Part shown: positions 53,255 through 62,140 of the stretch, one piece after another | Numbering within the stretch: the stretch's first letter is position 1 | Layout: every line of letters begins with the position of its first letter | Origin: Nocardioides sp. GY 10127 | Lineage (GTDB): Bacteria > Actinomycetota > Actinomycetes > Propionibacteriales > Nocardioidaceae | Reading direction: 5' to 3' | Length of the DNA stretch: 64,000 nucleotides | NCBI RefSeq assembly: GCF_004919085.1 | Contig: NZ_STGL01000003.1 | Location: 372,001-436,000, forward strand | The notes under the pieces: model-generated | Told to the model about the DNA's origin: nothing | Database searches by the model: none | The model's input: the letters and a program-made list of their open reading frames with translations, nothing else | Translations under genes and position numbers: made by a program

Positions 53255-53323
53255 CCCGGCTGAGGCCGGGATCGGCGCCTCGGCCCCCGACCTGAGAGGT
53301 CCGGCGGTGCGGTCCCGCCGGAC
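53255..53323 (-). promoter_or_regulatory. Structured leader of the transducer gene
   Basis: Two hairpins: CCCGGC/GCCGGG (53255-53260, 53265-53270) and GTCCGGCGG/CCGCCGGAC (53299-53307, 53315-53323), in the 338-bp divergent gap 53207-53544. They could shape the mRNA leader of the TTG-started gene. No known riboswitch core was recognised in this gap. Confidence 0.35.
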
Positions 53324-53417
53324 GGCGTCCCGTGACGAGAGGGCTCCGGCCCCCGAGCGCAAGTAGTTCCGAGACAGATGTGCCACACCGGCCGGGAGCG
53401 CGCGGCGGTACTGTGAC

Positions 53418-53429
53418 CGCGGATCCGCG
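53418..53429. promoter_or_regulatory. Palindrome upstream of accA
   Basis: CGCGGATCCGCG, a perfect 12-bp palindrome about 115 bp before the accA start; possible regulator site, weak support. Confidence 0.3.
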
Positions 53430-53544
53430 CCCGCGGGCCGCTCGCCGGAGCCGTGGGACCGCCCGCAGGACTCCGGGCGAGAAGCACCGGGCGGGACATA
53501 CAGCGAGATGCACAGACGAAGAAGCACACCAGGCAGGAGCGCAC

Positions 53545-55329
53545 GTGCCCACCACCAAGCCCCTTGAGAAGGTCCTCATCGCCAACCGAGGCGAGATCGC
53601 AGTCCGGGTCGTCCGGGCCTGCAAGGACGCGGGCATCGGCAGCGTCGCCGTCTACGCCGACCCGGACCGGGACGCGATCTTCGTCCGGCTCGCCGACGAG
53701 GCCTACGCCCTGGGCGGGGCGACCCCGGCCGAGACGTACCTCGACATCGCCAAGATCATCGACGTGGCGAAGCGCTCCGGCGCCGACTCCGTGCACCCCG
53801 GCTACGGCTTCCTCGCCGAGAACGCCGAGTTCGCCCAGGCCGTCATCGACGCGGGGCTGACCTGGATCGGCCCCTCCCCCGCCGCGATCGACGCGCTCGG
53901 CGACAAGGCCAAGGCCAAGCACATCGCCGAGCGCGCCGGCGCCCCGCTGGCCCCCGGCACCAAGGACCCGGTCTCCGGCGCCGACGAGGTCGTGGCCTTC
54001 GCCGAGGCGAACGGCCTGCCGGTCGCCATCAAGGCCGTCTTCGGCGGCGGCGGCCGCGGCCTCAAGGTCGCCCGCACGATCGAGGAGATCCCGGACCTCT
54101 ACGAGTCCGCCGTCCGCGAGGCCGTCACCGCCTTCGGCCGGGGCGAGTGCCTGGTGGAGAAGTTCCTCGACCAGCCCCGCCACGTCGAGACCCAGTGCCT
54201 CGCCGACACCCACGGCAACGTCGTGGTCGTCTCGACCCGCGACTGCTCGCTCCAGCGCCGCAACCAGAAGCTCGTCGAGGAGGCCCCGGCCCCCTACCTC
54301 ACCCCCGAGCAGCTCGAGCGCCTCTACTCCTCCTCCAAGGCGATCCTCAAGGAGGCCGGCTACGTCGGTGCCGGCACGTGCGAGTTCCTCGTCGCCAAGG
54401 ACGGCACCATCTCCTTCCTCGAGGTCAACACCCGCCTCCAGGTGGAGCACTGCGTCTCCGAGGAGGTCACCGGCATCGACCTCGTCCGCGAGATGTTCCG
54501 CATCGCCGCCGGCGAGGAGCTCGGCTACGACGACCCCGAGATCCGCGGCCACTCCATCGAGTACCGGATCAACGCCGAGGACGGCGGCCGCAACTTCATG
54601 CCGGCGCCGGGCACCCTCACCGCGTGGGCGCCGCCGCAGGGCCCGGGCGTCCGCGTCGACGGCGGCTACGAGGCCGGCCAGACCATCCCCGGCTCCTTCG
54701 ACTCCCTCATCGCCAAGCTCGTCGTCACCGGCCGCGACCGCCAGCACGCGCTCGAGCGCTCGCGCCGCGCCCTCGCCGAGTTCGTCGTCGACGGCATGCC
54801 GACCGTCATCCCGTTCCACCGGGCCGTCATCGACGACCCGGCGTTCATCGGCACCGGCGACGACCACACCGGTCACTTCAGCGTCTACACGACCTGGATC
54901 GAGACCGAGTTCGACAACCAGATCGAGCCCTACAGCGGCGCCTTCGGCGAGGCCGACGAGGAGGCCGAGCGCCAGACCGTCGTCGTCGAGGTCGGTGGCA
55001 AGCGCCTCGAGGTCAGCCTCCCCGGCGGCCTCGGCTCCGTGGGGGCCGCGCCGGCCGCCTCCGCCGCCAAGAAGCCCAAGCGTGCCGCCAAGAAGGCCGG
55101 CTCCGCGGCCTCCGGCGACGCGGTGACCAGCCCGATGCAGGGCACCGTCGTCAAGGTCCTCGTCGAGGACGGCGCGGAGGTCGCCGAGGGCGACAGCGTC
55201 GTGGTCATCGAGGCGATGAAGATGGAGCAGCCGCTCAAGGCGCACAAGGCCGGCACCGTCACCGGCCTGTCGGCGGCGGTCGGCGAGACCGTCACCCAGG
55301 GCCAGGTCATCTGCGAGCTCAAGGGCTGA
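53545..55329 (+). CDS. accA: Acetyl/propionyl-CoA carboxylase alpha subunit (biotin carboxylase + BCCP)
   Basis: 594 residues, GTG 53545 with CAGGAG 6 nt upstream. Biotin carboxylase domain (about 8-450): [57 protein letters not shown] (ATP-grasp), [25 protein letters not shown] linker rich in Ala/Lys ([15 protein letters not shown]) leads to the biotin carboxyl carrier domain with the biotinyl-Lys motif [15 protein letters not shown]. It carboxylates biotin with bicarbonate and ATP for AccD. This is the Rv3285 accA3 counterpart. It is followed 5 bp later by the PH-domain genes on the same strand. Confidence 0.95.
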   Translation: MPTTKPLEKVLIANRGEIAVRVVRACKDAGIGSVAVYADPDRDAIFVRLADEAYALGGATPAETYLDIAKIIDVAKRSGADSVHPGYGFLAENAEFAQAVIDAGLTWIGPSPAAIDALGDKAKAKHIAERAGAPLAPGTKDPVSGADEVVAFAEANGLPVAIKAVFGGGGRGLKVARTIEEIPDLYESAVREAVTAFGRGECLVEKFLDQPRHVETQCLADTHGNVVVVSTRDCSLQRRNQKLVEEAPAPYLTPEQLERLYSSSKAILKEAGYVGAGTCEFLVAKDGTISFLEVNTRLQVEHCVSEEVTGIDLVREMFRIAAGEELGYDDPEIRGHSIEYRINAEDGGRNFMPAPGTLTAWAPPQGPGVRVDGGYEAGQTIPGSFDSLIAKLVVTGRDRQHALERSRRALAEFVVDGMPTVIPFHRAVIDDPAFIGTGDDHTGHFSVYTTWIETEFDNQIEPYSGAFGEADEEAERQTVVVEVGGKRLEVSLPGGLGSVGAAPAASAAKKPKRAAKKAGSAASGDAVTSPMQGTVVKVLVEDGAEVAEGDSVVVIEAMKMEQPLKAHKAGTVTGLSAAVGETVTQGQVICELKG

Positions 55330-55334
55330 GCCCC

Positions 55335-55829
55335 GTGCCCGCCGGCCCCGTGCGGCTGCGCCCACCGGCGCACCGCCTGGACCGGCGGGCACTGCTGCGC
55401 TGGTACGTCGGCGAGGCCGGGATCGTCGTCCTCGGCGTGGCGATCGTGCTGATCGCCGTCTGGCTCGTGCCCGACCGGTTCGTCCCGCCCTGGCTGCCCT
55501 GGCTGCTGATCGGGCTGGACGTCGTCCAGGCCCTCGTGGTGCCGCCGTGGCGCTACCGCGTGCACCGCTGGGAGGTCACCGACGAGGCGGTCTACACGCA
55601 GACCGGCTGGTGGACCCGCGAGCGGCGGCTCGCCCCGCTCTCGCGGGTGCAGACGGTGGACGTCGACCAGGGCGTGCTCGACCGGGCGCTGGGCCTGGCC
55701 GAGGTCCGGGTGACCACCGCCAGCGCCGCTGGCGCCCTGCGCATCCCCTACCTGGCGCTGCCGGCCGCCGAGCAGCTCGCCGCCGAGCTCACCCGCGCAG
55801 CCCGGGCGAGCGGGGGCGACGGGACGTGA
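55335..55829 (+). CDS. PH-domain (YdbS-like) membrane protein
   Basis: 164 residues, GTG 55335. Two membrane spans at the N-terminus (GEAGIVVLGVAIVLIAVWLVPD and FVPPWLPWLLIGLDVVQALVV). A bacterial PH (DUF304) domain follows: YRVHRWEVTDEAVYTQTGWWTRERRLAPLSRVQTVDVDQGVLDRALGLAEVRVTTAS. It lies 5 bp after accA and overlaps the next, larger PH protein (GTGA). The pair matches the YdbS-YdbT arrangement of Bacillus, whose products influence sensitivity to membrane-active bacteriocins. Role in actinobacteria unknown. Confidence 0.88.
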   Translation: MPAGPVRLRPPAHRLDRRALLRWYVGEAGIVVLGVAIVLIAVWLVPDRFVPPWLPWLLIGLDVVQALVVPPWRYRVHRWEVTDEAVYTQTGWWTRERRLAPLSRVQTVDVDQGVLDRALGLAEVRVTTASAAGALRIPYLALPAAEQLAAELTRAARASGGDGT

Positions 55830-57493
55830 CGCAGGAGCCGACGCCGGAGCCGACGCCGGAGGACGCCGAGCAGCCCTGGGAGCGGCTGGACCCGCGGATG
55901 CTGCTGGTCCACCCGTTCCGGCAGCTCGGGCCGCTGCTGCCGCTGCTCGTCCCGGTGGTGGTCGCCGGCCGCGCGCTCTCGGGGCCCTTCAACGCCCCCT
56001 GGGAGCTGCTCGGCCTGCTCGTCGTCGCCGGGACGGGCGTGTGGAGCTACCTCACCACCGAGTACCGCCTCGGTCCCGAGCGCGTGGAGCTGCGCCGCGG
56101 GCTGCTGGCCCGCCGGGTGCTCACCGCCCCGCTGGACCGGGTGCGCACCGTCGACCTGTCCTCCACCCTCGTCCACCGGCTCCTCGGGCTCGCGAGCGTG
56201 CGCATCGGCACCGGCACCAGCGCCGACGGCAGCGGCCTCGAGCTGGACGGCCTGCGCACCGCCCGGGCGGAGGCGCTGCGCCGCAGCCTGCTGGAGCGGG
56301 CGGCCTTGGCGCGCGCGGAGGCGGACGGGCCCGACAACGGGGACGCCGAGCCCACCGCCGACCTGCAAGCCGACCTCTCCACCGAGCCCAGCCCCGCCCT
56401 CCCCGCCGACCGGCCCCCGACCACGGTGCTCCGACTGGACCCGCGCTGGGCCCGCTACGCCCCGCTGTCGATGGCGGGCCTGGCCCTGTCCGGCGTGGTG
56501 GTCGGCGGTGGCAGCCAGGTGGTGGTGCCCGTGCTCCAGGCACTGGGCATCAACCCCCGGCCCGAGTGGCTGCCGCACACCTGGTCGGGCGCCGTGGCGC
56601 TCACCGTGCTCCTGCTCCTCGTGGTGCTGGTGGCGGTCCCGGTGCTCGCCGCCCTCGGCTACCTCGCCACCTCGTGGGGTCTCGTGCTCACCCGCGAGGC
56701 CGGGCCCCGCGGGGACGTGTGGCGGCTGCGCCGGGGCCTGCTCACCACCCGCGAGACGACCCTCGACGCCGCCCGCGTCTCCGGCGTGGTGCTCAGCGCC
56801 CCGGTGGGCCTGCGCGCGGTCGGCGCCGGCCGCCTCGAGGCGATGACCACCGGCCTCGACCGCGAGGACCGGGGCACCCTCGAGCTCGTCCCGCCGGCCC
56901 CGGCGGCGGTGCTGCGCACGACGGGAGCGGCCGTGCTCGACGACCCCGATCCCCTGGACCGGCTGGACGCCGGTCTCGCGCGGCACGGCGCCGCCGCAAC
57001 CCGCCGGCGGTGGCGGCGGACGCTCACGCCGCTGCTGGTCGTGGCCCCGGTCGCCCTCGTCGTCCCGCTGCTGCTCCCCCACGCCACCCCGGGCGTGCTG
57101 CTCGACGGGCTGCGCCTCGGGGTGCCGGTGGCCTGCGCCGTCCTGCTGCTCCCGGCGGCGTGGCTGGCCCGGTCCCGGGCGCGGGCTCTGGGCCACGCGC
57201 TCACCGAGCGCCACCTCGTCGCGCGCCAGGGGTCGCTGGTGCAGCGCACCCACGTCCTCGACCTCGACCACGTGATCGGCTGGACGTGGCGGGACTCCTG
57301 GTTCCAGCGCCGGGCGGGCCTCGTCAGCCTCGACGCCACCACCGCCGGCGGCCCGCAGCGCGTCACCGTGCTCGACGTGCCCGAGGACGTCGCGGTGGCG
57401 CTCGCCCTGCGCGCGCAGCCGGGCCTGCTGGAGCCGTTCACCCAGGTGACCGGGCCCGAGGAGGGCCGGGGAGCGAACGCCCCCGTCCGCTGA
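55826..57493 (+). CDS. Multi-PH-domain (YdbT-like) membrane protein
   Basis: 555 residues, GTG 55826. A Pro/Glu-rich start (TQEPTPEPTPED) precedes two or three PH/DUF304 modules separated by paired membrane spans: LTTEYRLGPERVELRRGLLARRVLTAPLDRVRTVDLSSTLVHRLLGLASVRIGTG; VLRLDPRWARYAPLSMAGLALSG; LTREAGPRGDVWRLRRGLLTTRETTLDAARVSGVVLSAP; and a C-terminal LVARQGSLVQRTHVLDLDHVIGWTWRDSWFQRRAGLVSLDATT. A hydrophilic spacer (NGDAEPTADLQADLSTEPS) sits about residue 170. It is the partner of the preceding YdbS-like protein. A hairpin follows before pyc. Confidence 0.88.
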   Translation: MTQEPTPEPTPEDAEQPWERLDPRMLLVHPFRQLGPLLPLLVPVVVAGRALSGPFNAPWELLGLLVVAGTGVWSYLTTEYRLGPERVELRRGLLARRVLTAPLDRVRTVDLSSTLVHRLLGLASVRIGTGTSADGSGLELDGLRTARAEALRRSLLERAALARAEADGPDNGDAEPTADLQADLSTEPSPALPADRPPTTVLRLDPRWARYAPLSMAGLALSGVVVGGGSQVVVPVLQALGINPRPEWLPHTWSGAVALTVLLLLVVLVAVPVLAALGYLATSWGLVLTREAGPRGDVWRLRRGLLTTRETTLDAARVSGVVLSAPVGLRAVGAGRLEAMTTGLDREDRGTLELVPPAPAAVLRTTGAAVLDDPDPLDRLDAGLARHGAAATRRRWRRTLTPLLVVAPVALVVPLLLPHATPGVLLDGLRLGVPVACAVLLLPAAWLARSRARALGHALTERHLVARQGSLVQRTHVLDLDHVIGWTWRDSWFQRRAGLVSLDATTAGGPQRVTVLDVPEDVAVALALRAQPGLLEPFTQVTGPEEGRGANAPVR

Positions 57494-57501
57494 GCCGGAG
57501 C

Positions 57502-57518
57502 CTCCCGCCAGGTGGGAG
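57502..57518 (+). terminator. Hairpin after the PH-domain genes
   Basis: CTCCC (57502-57506) and GGGAG (57514-57518), extended inward by one wobble and one C-G pair. It lies in the 79-bp gap before pyc. Confidence 0.4.
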
Positions 57519-57572
57519 CCGCACCCCGAGACGAGGCGGGTCACAGGGCCCGCTGTGGATAGCGTGTGCCCC

Positions 57573-60500
57573 ATGTTCTCCAAGGTTCTCGTGGCCAACC
57601 GCGGTGAGATCGCGATCCGGGCCCTCCGCGCCTCCTACGAGCTGGGCGCCCGCACGGTCGCCGTCTTCCCGCACGAGGACCGCTGGTCCGAGCACCGCCT
57701 GAAGGCCGACGAGGCCTACGAGATCGGCGAGCTCGGCCACCCGGTCAAGGCCTACCTCGACCCCGAGGGCATCGTGGAGGTCGCGGTCCGCGCCGGCGCC
57801 GACGCGATCTACCCGGGCTACGGCTTCCTGTCGGAGAACCCCGCGCTGGCCGAGGCCTGCGCGGGCGCCGGGATCACCTTCGTCGGCCCCTCCTCCCGCG
57901 TGCTCGAGCTGACCGGCAACAAGGCCCGCGCCATCGCGGCCGCCAAGGCCGCCGGCGTCCCGACCCTGCGCTCGGTCGAGCCGTCCACGGACGTCGACCT
58001 GCTCCTGGCCGAGGTCGAGCGCGAGGGCATCCCCTACCCCCTGTTCGTCAAGGCGGTCGCCGGCGGCGGCGGTCGAGGCATGCGCCGCGTGGACGACCCG
58101 GCGCAGCTGCGCGAGGCCGTGGAGACCTGCATGCGCGAGGCGGACGGCGCCTTCGGCGACCCGACCGTCTTCATCGAGCAGGCGGTCGTCGACCCGCGCC
58201 ACATCGAGGTCCAGATCCTCGCGGACGCCGAGGGCAACGTCATCCACCTCTTCGAGCGCGACTGCTCGGTGCAGCGCCGCCACCAGAAGGTCGTGGAGAT
58301 CGCCCCCGCCCCCAACCTGGACCCGGAGCTGCGCGAGCGGATGTGCGCCGACGCGGTGCGCTTCGCCCGCGAGATCGGCTACTCCTGCGCCGGCACCGTC
58401 GAGTTCCTGCTGGACCCGGCCGGCAACTACGTCTTCATCGAGATGAACCCGCGCATCCAGGTCGAGCACACCGTGACCGAGGAGGTCACGGACGTCGACC
58501 TGGTGCAGGCCCAGCTGCGGATCGCCTCCGGGGCCACGCTGGCCGACCTCGGGCTCTCCCAGGAGACCGTCCAGCTGCGCGGCGCGGCCCTCCAGTGCCG
58601 CATCACCACGGAGGACCCGGCCAACAACTTCCGCCCCGACACCGGGCGTATCACCACCTACCGCTCGCCGGGCGGCGGCGGCATCCGCCTGGACGGCGGC
58701 ACCGTCTACACCGGCGCCGAGGTCTCGGCCCACTTCGACTCCATGCTGGCCAAGCTCACCTGCCGCGGCCGCACCTTCGAGAAGGCCGTCGAGAAGGCCC
58801 GCCGGGCCGTCGCCGAGTTCCGCATCCGCGGCGTCGCGACCAACATCCCGTTCCTGCAGGCCCTCCTGGCCGACCCCGACTTCTCCTCGGGGCACGTCAC
58901 CACCTCGTTCATCGAGACCCACCCCGAGCTCCTGCACGCGCGCGGCTCGGGCGACCGCGCCACCAAGCTGGCCACCTACCTCGCGGACGTCACGGTCAAC
59001 CAGCCCCACGGCCCCGCCCTGCTCTCGCTGGACCCGCGGGCCAAGCTGCCGGCCGTCGACCTCTCGGTGGCCCCGCCCGCCGGCACCCGCCAGCAGCTGC
59101 TCGAGCTGGGCCCGGAGGCCTTCTCGGCGGCGCTGCGCGCCCGGACGGACGTGGCCGTCACCGACACCACGTTCCGCGACGCCCACCAGTCGCTGCTCGC
59201 GACCCGCGTCCGCACCCGCGACCTCACCGCGGTCGCCCCGTACGTGGCCCGCACGACCCCCGAGCTCTGGTCCCTGGAGTGCTGGGGCGGCGCCACCTAC
59301 GACGTGGCCCTGCGCTTCCTGGGCGAGGACCCGTGGGAGCGGCTGGCCCGCCTGCGGGAGGCCGTCCCCAACATCGCCCTCCAGATGCTGCTGCGCGGTC
59401 GCAACACCGTCGGGTACACCCCGTACCCGACCAAGGTGACCGACGCGTTCGTCGAGGAGGCGGCCGCCACCGGCATCGACGTCTTCCGCGTCTTCGACGC
59501 CCTCAACGACGTCGACCAGATGCGGCCCGCGATCGAGGCCGTGCGCGCCACCGGCAGCACGGTGGCCGAGGTGGCGCTCTGCTACGCCGGCGACCTCTCG
59601 GACCCGCGCGAGGACCTGTACACCCTCGACTACTACCTGCGCCTGGCCGAGCGCATCGTCGACGCCGGCGCCCACGTCCTCGCCATCAAGGACATGGCCG
59701 GCCTGCTGCGGGCCCCCGCCGCCCGCCGCCTGGTCACCGCCCTGCGCGAGAACTTCGACCTGCCGGTGCACCTGCACACCCACGACACCGCCGGTGGCCA
59801 GCTGGCCACCCTCACCGCGGCGATCGACGCGGGCGTGGACGCCGTGGACGCCGCCTGCGCCTCGATGGCCGGCACCACCAGCCAGCCGCCGCTCTCCGCG
59901 CTGGTCTCGGCCACCGACCACTCCCCGCGCGAGACCGGCCTCTCCCTGGACGCCGTCAACGCGCTCGAGCCGTACTGGGAGGCGACCCGCCGGGTCTACG
60001 CGCCGTTCGAGTCGGGCCTCAACGCCCCCACCGGTCGCGTCTACACCCACGAGATCCCGGGCGGCCAGCTCTCCAACCTGCGCACCCAGGCGAAGGCGCT
60101 CGGCCTGGGCGAGAAGTTCGAGCAGGTCGAGGACATGTACGCCGCGGCCGACCGCATCCTCGGCCACCTGGTGAAGGTGACGCCGTCCTCGAAGGTGGTG
60201 GGCGACCTCGCCCTGGCCCTCGTGGGCGCCGGGGCCGACCCGGCCGCGTTCGCCGAGGACCCCGGCAAGTTCGACATCCCCGACTCGGTCATCGGCTTCC
60301 TCCACGGCGACCTGGGCGACCCGCCCGGCGGCTGGCCGGAGCCCTTCCGCACCAAGGCCCTCGAGGGCCGGGCCTACACCCCGCCCAACGAGGACCTGAC
60401 CCCGGAGCAGGAGGCCGGCCTCGTCTCCCAGCGCCGGGCCACCCTCAACCAGCTGCTGTTCCCCGGCCCGACGAAGATCTTCACCGAGACGGTCGAGACC

Positions 60501-60956
60501 TACGGCGACCTCTCGCAGCTGTCCTCGCTGGACTACCTCTACGGCCTGCGCAAGGGCGTCGAGCACACGGTGAGCCTGGGCGAGGGCAAGACGCTGCTGC
60601 TCGGCCTGCAGTCGATCAGCGAGCCCGACGAGCGCGGCTACCGCACCGTCATGACCCTCATCAACGGCCACCTGCGCCCGATCGAGGTGCGCGACACCTC
60701 GGTCTCGGCCAAGGTCGCGACCGCGGAGAAGGCCGACCCGGCCCGGCCCGGCCACGTCGCGGCACCCTTCCAGGGCGTCGTCACGGTCGGCGTCGAGGAG
60801 GGCCAGAAGGTCGAGGCCGGCGAGACCGTCGCGACCATCGAGGCGATGAAGATGGAGGCGGCCATCACCGCCCCCGTCGCGGGCACCGTCACCCGGGTCG
60901 CGCTCTCCGGGACCCAGGCCGTGGAGGGCGGGGACCTGGTCCTCGTCCTGGCGTGA
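57573..60956 (+). CDS. pyc: Pyruvate carboxylase
   Basis: 1127 residues from ATG 57573 (MFSKVLVANRGEIAIRALR). Domain order is that of single-chain pyruvate carboxylase: biotin carboxylase (about 1-450; GYGFLSENPALAEAC, AGGGGRGMRRV, IEMNPRIQVEHTVTEEVTDVDLVQAQL), carboxyltransferase (VTDTTFRDAHQSLLATRVRTRDL, ECWGGATYDVALRFL, RVFDALNDVDQM, HLHTHDTAGGQLATLTAAI), then the conserved C-terminal segment and a biotinyl domain with IEAMKMEAAI. It makes oxaloacetate from pyruvate for anaplerosis. The absence of a clear ribosome site and the TAGCGT box just upstream allow a leaderless transcript. The BenE-like gene overlaps its stop by 4 bp. Confidence 0.96.
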   Translation: MFSKVLVANRGEIAIRALRASYELGARTVAVFPHEDRWSEHRLKADEAYEIGELGHPVKAYLDPEGIVEVAVRAGADAIYPGYGFLSENPALAEACAGAGITFVGPSSRVLELTGNKARAIAAAKAAGVPTLRSVEPSTDVDLLLAEVEREGIPYPLFVKAVAGGGGRGMRRVDDPAQLREAVETCMREADGAFGDPTVFIEQAVVDPRHIEVQILADAEGNVIHLFERDCSVQRRHQKVVEIAPAPNLDPELRERMCADAVRFAREIGYSCAGTVEFLLDPAGNYVFIEMNPRIQVEHTVTEEVTDVDLVQAQLRIASGATLADLGLSQETVQLRGAALQCRITTEDPANNFRPDTGRITTYRSPGGGGIRLDGGTVYTGAEVSAHFDSMLAKLTCRGRTFEKAVEKARRAVAEFRIRGVATNIPFLQALLADPDFSSGHVTTSFIETHPELLHARGSGDRATKLATYLADVTVNQPHGPALLSLDPRAKLPAVDLSVAPPAGTRQQLLELGPEAFSAALRARTDVAVTDTTFRDAHQSLLATRVRTRDLTAVAPYVARTTPELWSLECWGGATYDVALRFLGEDPWERLARLREAVPNIALQMLLRGRNTVGYTPYPTKVTDAFVEEAAATGIDVFRVFDALNDVDQMRPAIEAVRATGSTVAEVALCYAGDLSDPREDLYTLDYYLRLAERIVDAGAHVLAIKDMAGLLRAPAARRLVTALRENFDLPVHLHTHDTAGGQLATLTAAIDAGVDAVDAACASMAGTTSQPPLSALVSATDHSPRETGLSLDAVNALEPYWEATRRVYAPFESGLNAPTGRVYTHEIPGGQLSNLRTQAKALGLGEKFEQVEDMYAAADRILGHLVKVTPSSKVVGDLALALVGAGADPAAFAEDPGKFDIPDSVIGFLHGDLGDPPGGWPEPFRTKALEGRAYTPPNEDLTPEQEAGLVSQRRATLNQLLFPGPTKIFTETVETYGDLSQLSSLDYLYGLRKGVEHTVSLGEGKTLLLGLQSISEPDERGYRTVMTLINGHLRPIEVRDTSVSAKVATAEKADPARPGHVAAPFQGVVTVGVEEGQKVEAGETVATIEAMKMEAAITAPVAGTVTRVALSGTQAVEGGDLVLVLA

Positions 60957-62140
60957 GCGCGGCCGCCCCGAGCGGCGAGACCTACCGCGTCGCCCAGCCG
61001 GTCGCGGCGGGCGTCGTCACGGCGGTCGTCGGGTTCTCCAGCTCCTTCGTCGTGGTGCTGGCGGGCCTGACCGCCGTCGGCGCCACCCCGGCCCAGGCCG
61101 CCAGCGGCGTGCTCGCCCTGTGCGTGGCGCAGGCGCTGGGCATGCTCTGGCTGGCGCTGCGCCACCGCGTCCCGGTCTCGCTGGCCTGGTCCACGCCGGG
61201 GGCCGCGCTGCTCGCGTCCACCGGTGCCGTCGCCGGCGGCTGGCCGGCCGCGGTCGGCGCCTTCGTGGTGACCGGCGTCCTCGTCGTCCTCACCGGCCTG
61301 GTGCCGGCCCTGGGCAACCTGGTCGGGCGCATCCCGCCCTCGCTGGCGCGCGCCATGCTCGCCGGCGTCCTGCTGCCGCTGTGCGCGGAACCCGCCATCG
61401 CACTCGTCCGCTCCCCCCTGCTGGTGGGGCCGGTGGTGCTCACCTGGCTGGTCCTGGTCCGGCTGACGCCGCGCTGGGCGGTGCCCGCGGCGCTGCTCGT
61501 CGCCTTCGGCGTCGTCGTGGTGGCCGGTGACGGCGTGGCGGCCGCCGACCTCGCGCCGTCGCTGTCCGTCACGCTGCCCGCCTGGTCCGTCTCGGCGCTG
61601 GTGGGTGTCGCCCTGCCGCTCTACGTGGTGACGATGGCCAGCCAGAACGTCCCCGGCGTCGCCGTCATGGGCGGCTTCGGCTACCGGGTCCCGTGGCGGG
61701 AGTCGATGACGGTGACCGGGCTCGGCACCGTCCTCGCCGCCCCCTTCGGCGGCCACGCGGTGAACCTGGCCGCGATCACCGCCGCGCTCAGCGCCGGCCC
61801 GGAGGCGGGGCCGCGGCACGACAAGCGCTGGATCGCCTCGATCTCGGCGGCGGTCAGCTACCTCGTGCTCGCCGTCGGCTGCGCCGCGCTCACGGCGCTC
61901 GTCGCCTCCGCCCCCGACGGCGTGGTGCAGGCCGCCTCCGGGCTGGCGCTGCTCGGCACCCTCGCGTCAGCCCTCTCAGGCGCGCTGGAGTCGAAGGAGG
62001 ACCACCTGCCCGCGGCGGTGTGCCTCGTCGTCGCGGCCTCCGGCGTCGTCGTGGGCGGCGTGGGCGCCGGCTTCTGGGCGCTGGTCGCGGGCCTCGTGGT
62101 CCGGGCCGTGCTGACCCGGGTCAGCCCAGCCGCACCGTGA
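60953..62140 (+). CDS. BenE-type benzoate/H+ symporter family protein
   Basis: 395 residues, GTG 60953 overlapping the pyc stop (GTGA). About 12 membrane spans and the BenE pattern: QPVAAGVVTAVVGFSSSFVVVLAGLTAVG, VSLAWSTPGAALLASTGAVAGGWPAAVGAFVVTGVLVVLTGL, GRIPPSLARAMLAGVLLPLC, MASQNVPGVAVMGGFGYRVPWR and APFGGHAVNLAAITAALSAGPEAGP. The family imports benzoate and related aromatic acids with protons. Co-translation with pyruvate carboxylase, and no aromatic degradation genes nearby, make the true substrate uncertain. Its last 20 bp overlap the convergent SpoIID-domain gene. Confidence 0.88.
   Translation: MSAAAPSGETYRVAQPVAAGVVTAVVGFSSSFVVVLAGLTAVGATPAQAASGVLALCVAQALGMLWLALRHRVPVSLAWSTPGAALLASTGAVAGGWPAAVGAFVVTGVLVVLTGLVPALGNLVGRIPPSLARAMLAGVLLPLCAEPAIALVRSPLLVGPVVLTWLVLVRLTPRWAVPAALLVAFGVVVVAGDGVAAADLAPSLSVTLPAWSVSALVGVALPLYVVTMASQNVPGVAVMGGFGYRVPWRESMTVTGLGTVLAAPFGGHAVNLAAITAALSAGPEAGPRHDKRWIASISAAVSYLVLAVGCAALTALVASAPDGVVQAASGLALLGTLASALSGALESKEDHLPAAVCLVVAASGVVVGGVGAGFWALVAGLVVRAVLTRVSPAAP

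Noticed and set aside
53207-53544. Cyclic-di-GMP or other known riboswitch before the transducer or accA genes
   Set aside because: Hairpins are present but no conserved riboswitch core could be recognised by eye.
57438-60755. A very long open frame antisense to pyruvate carboxylase
   Set aside because: It mirrors the GC-rich third positions of pyc and encodes low-complexity Arg/Gly/Ala/Asp sequence with no family motif.
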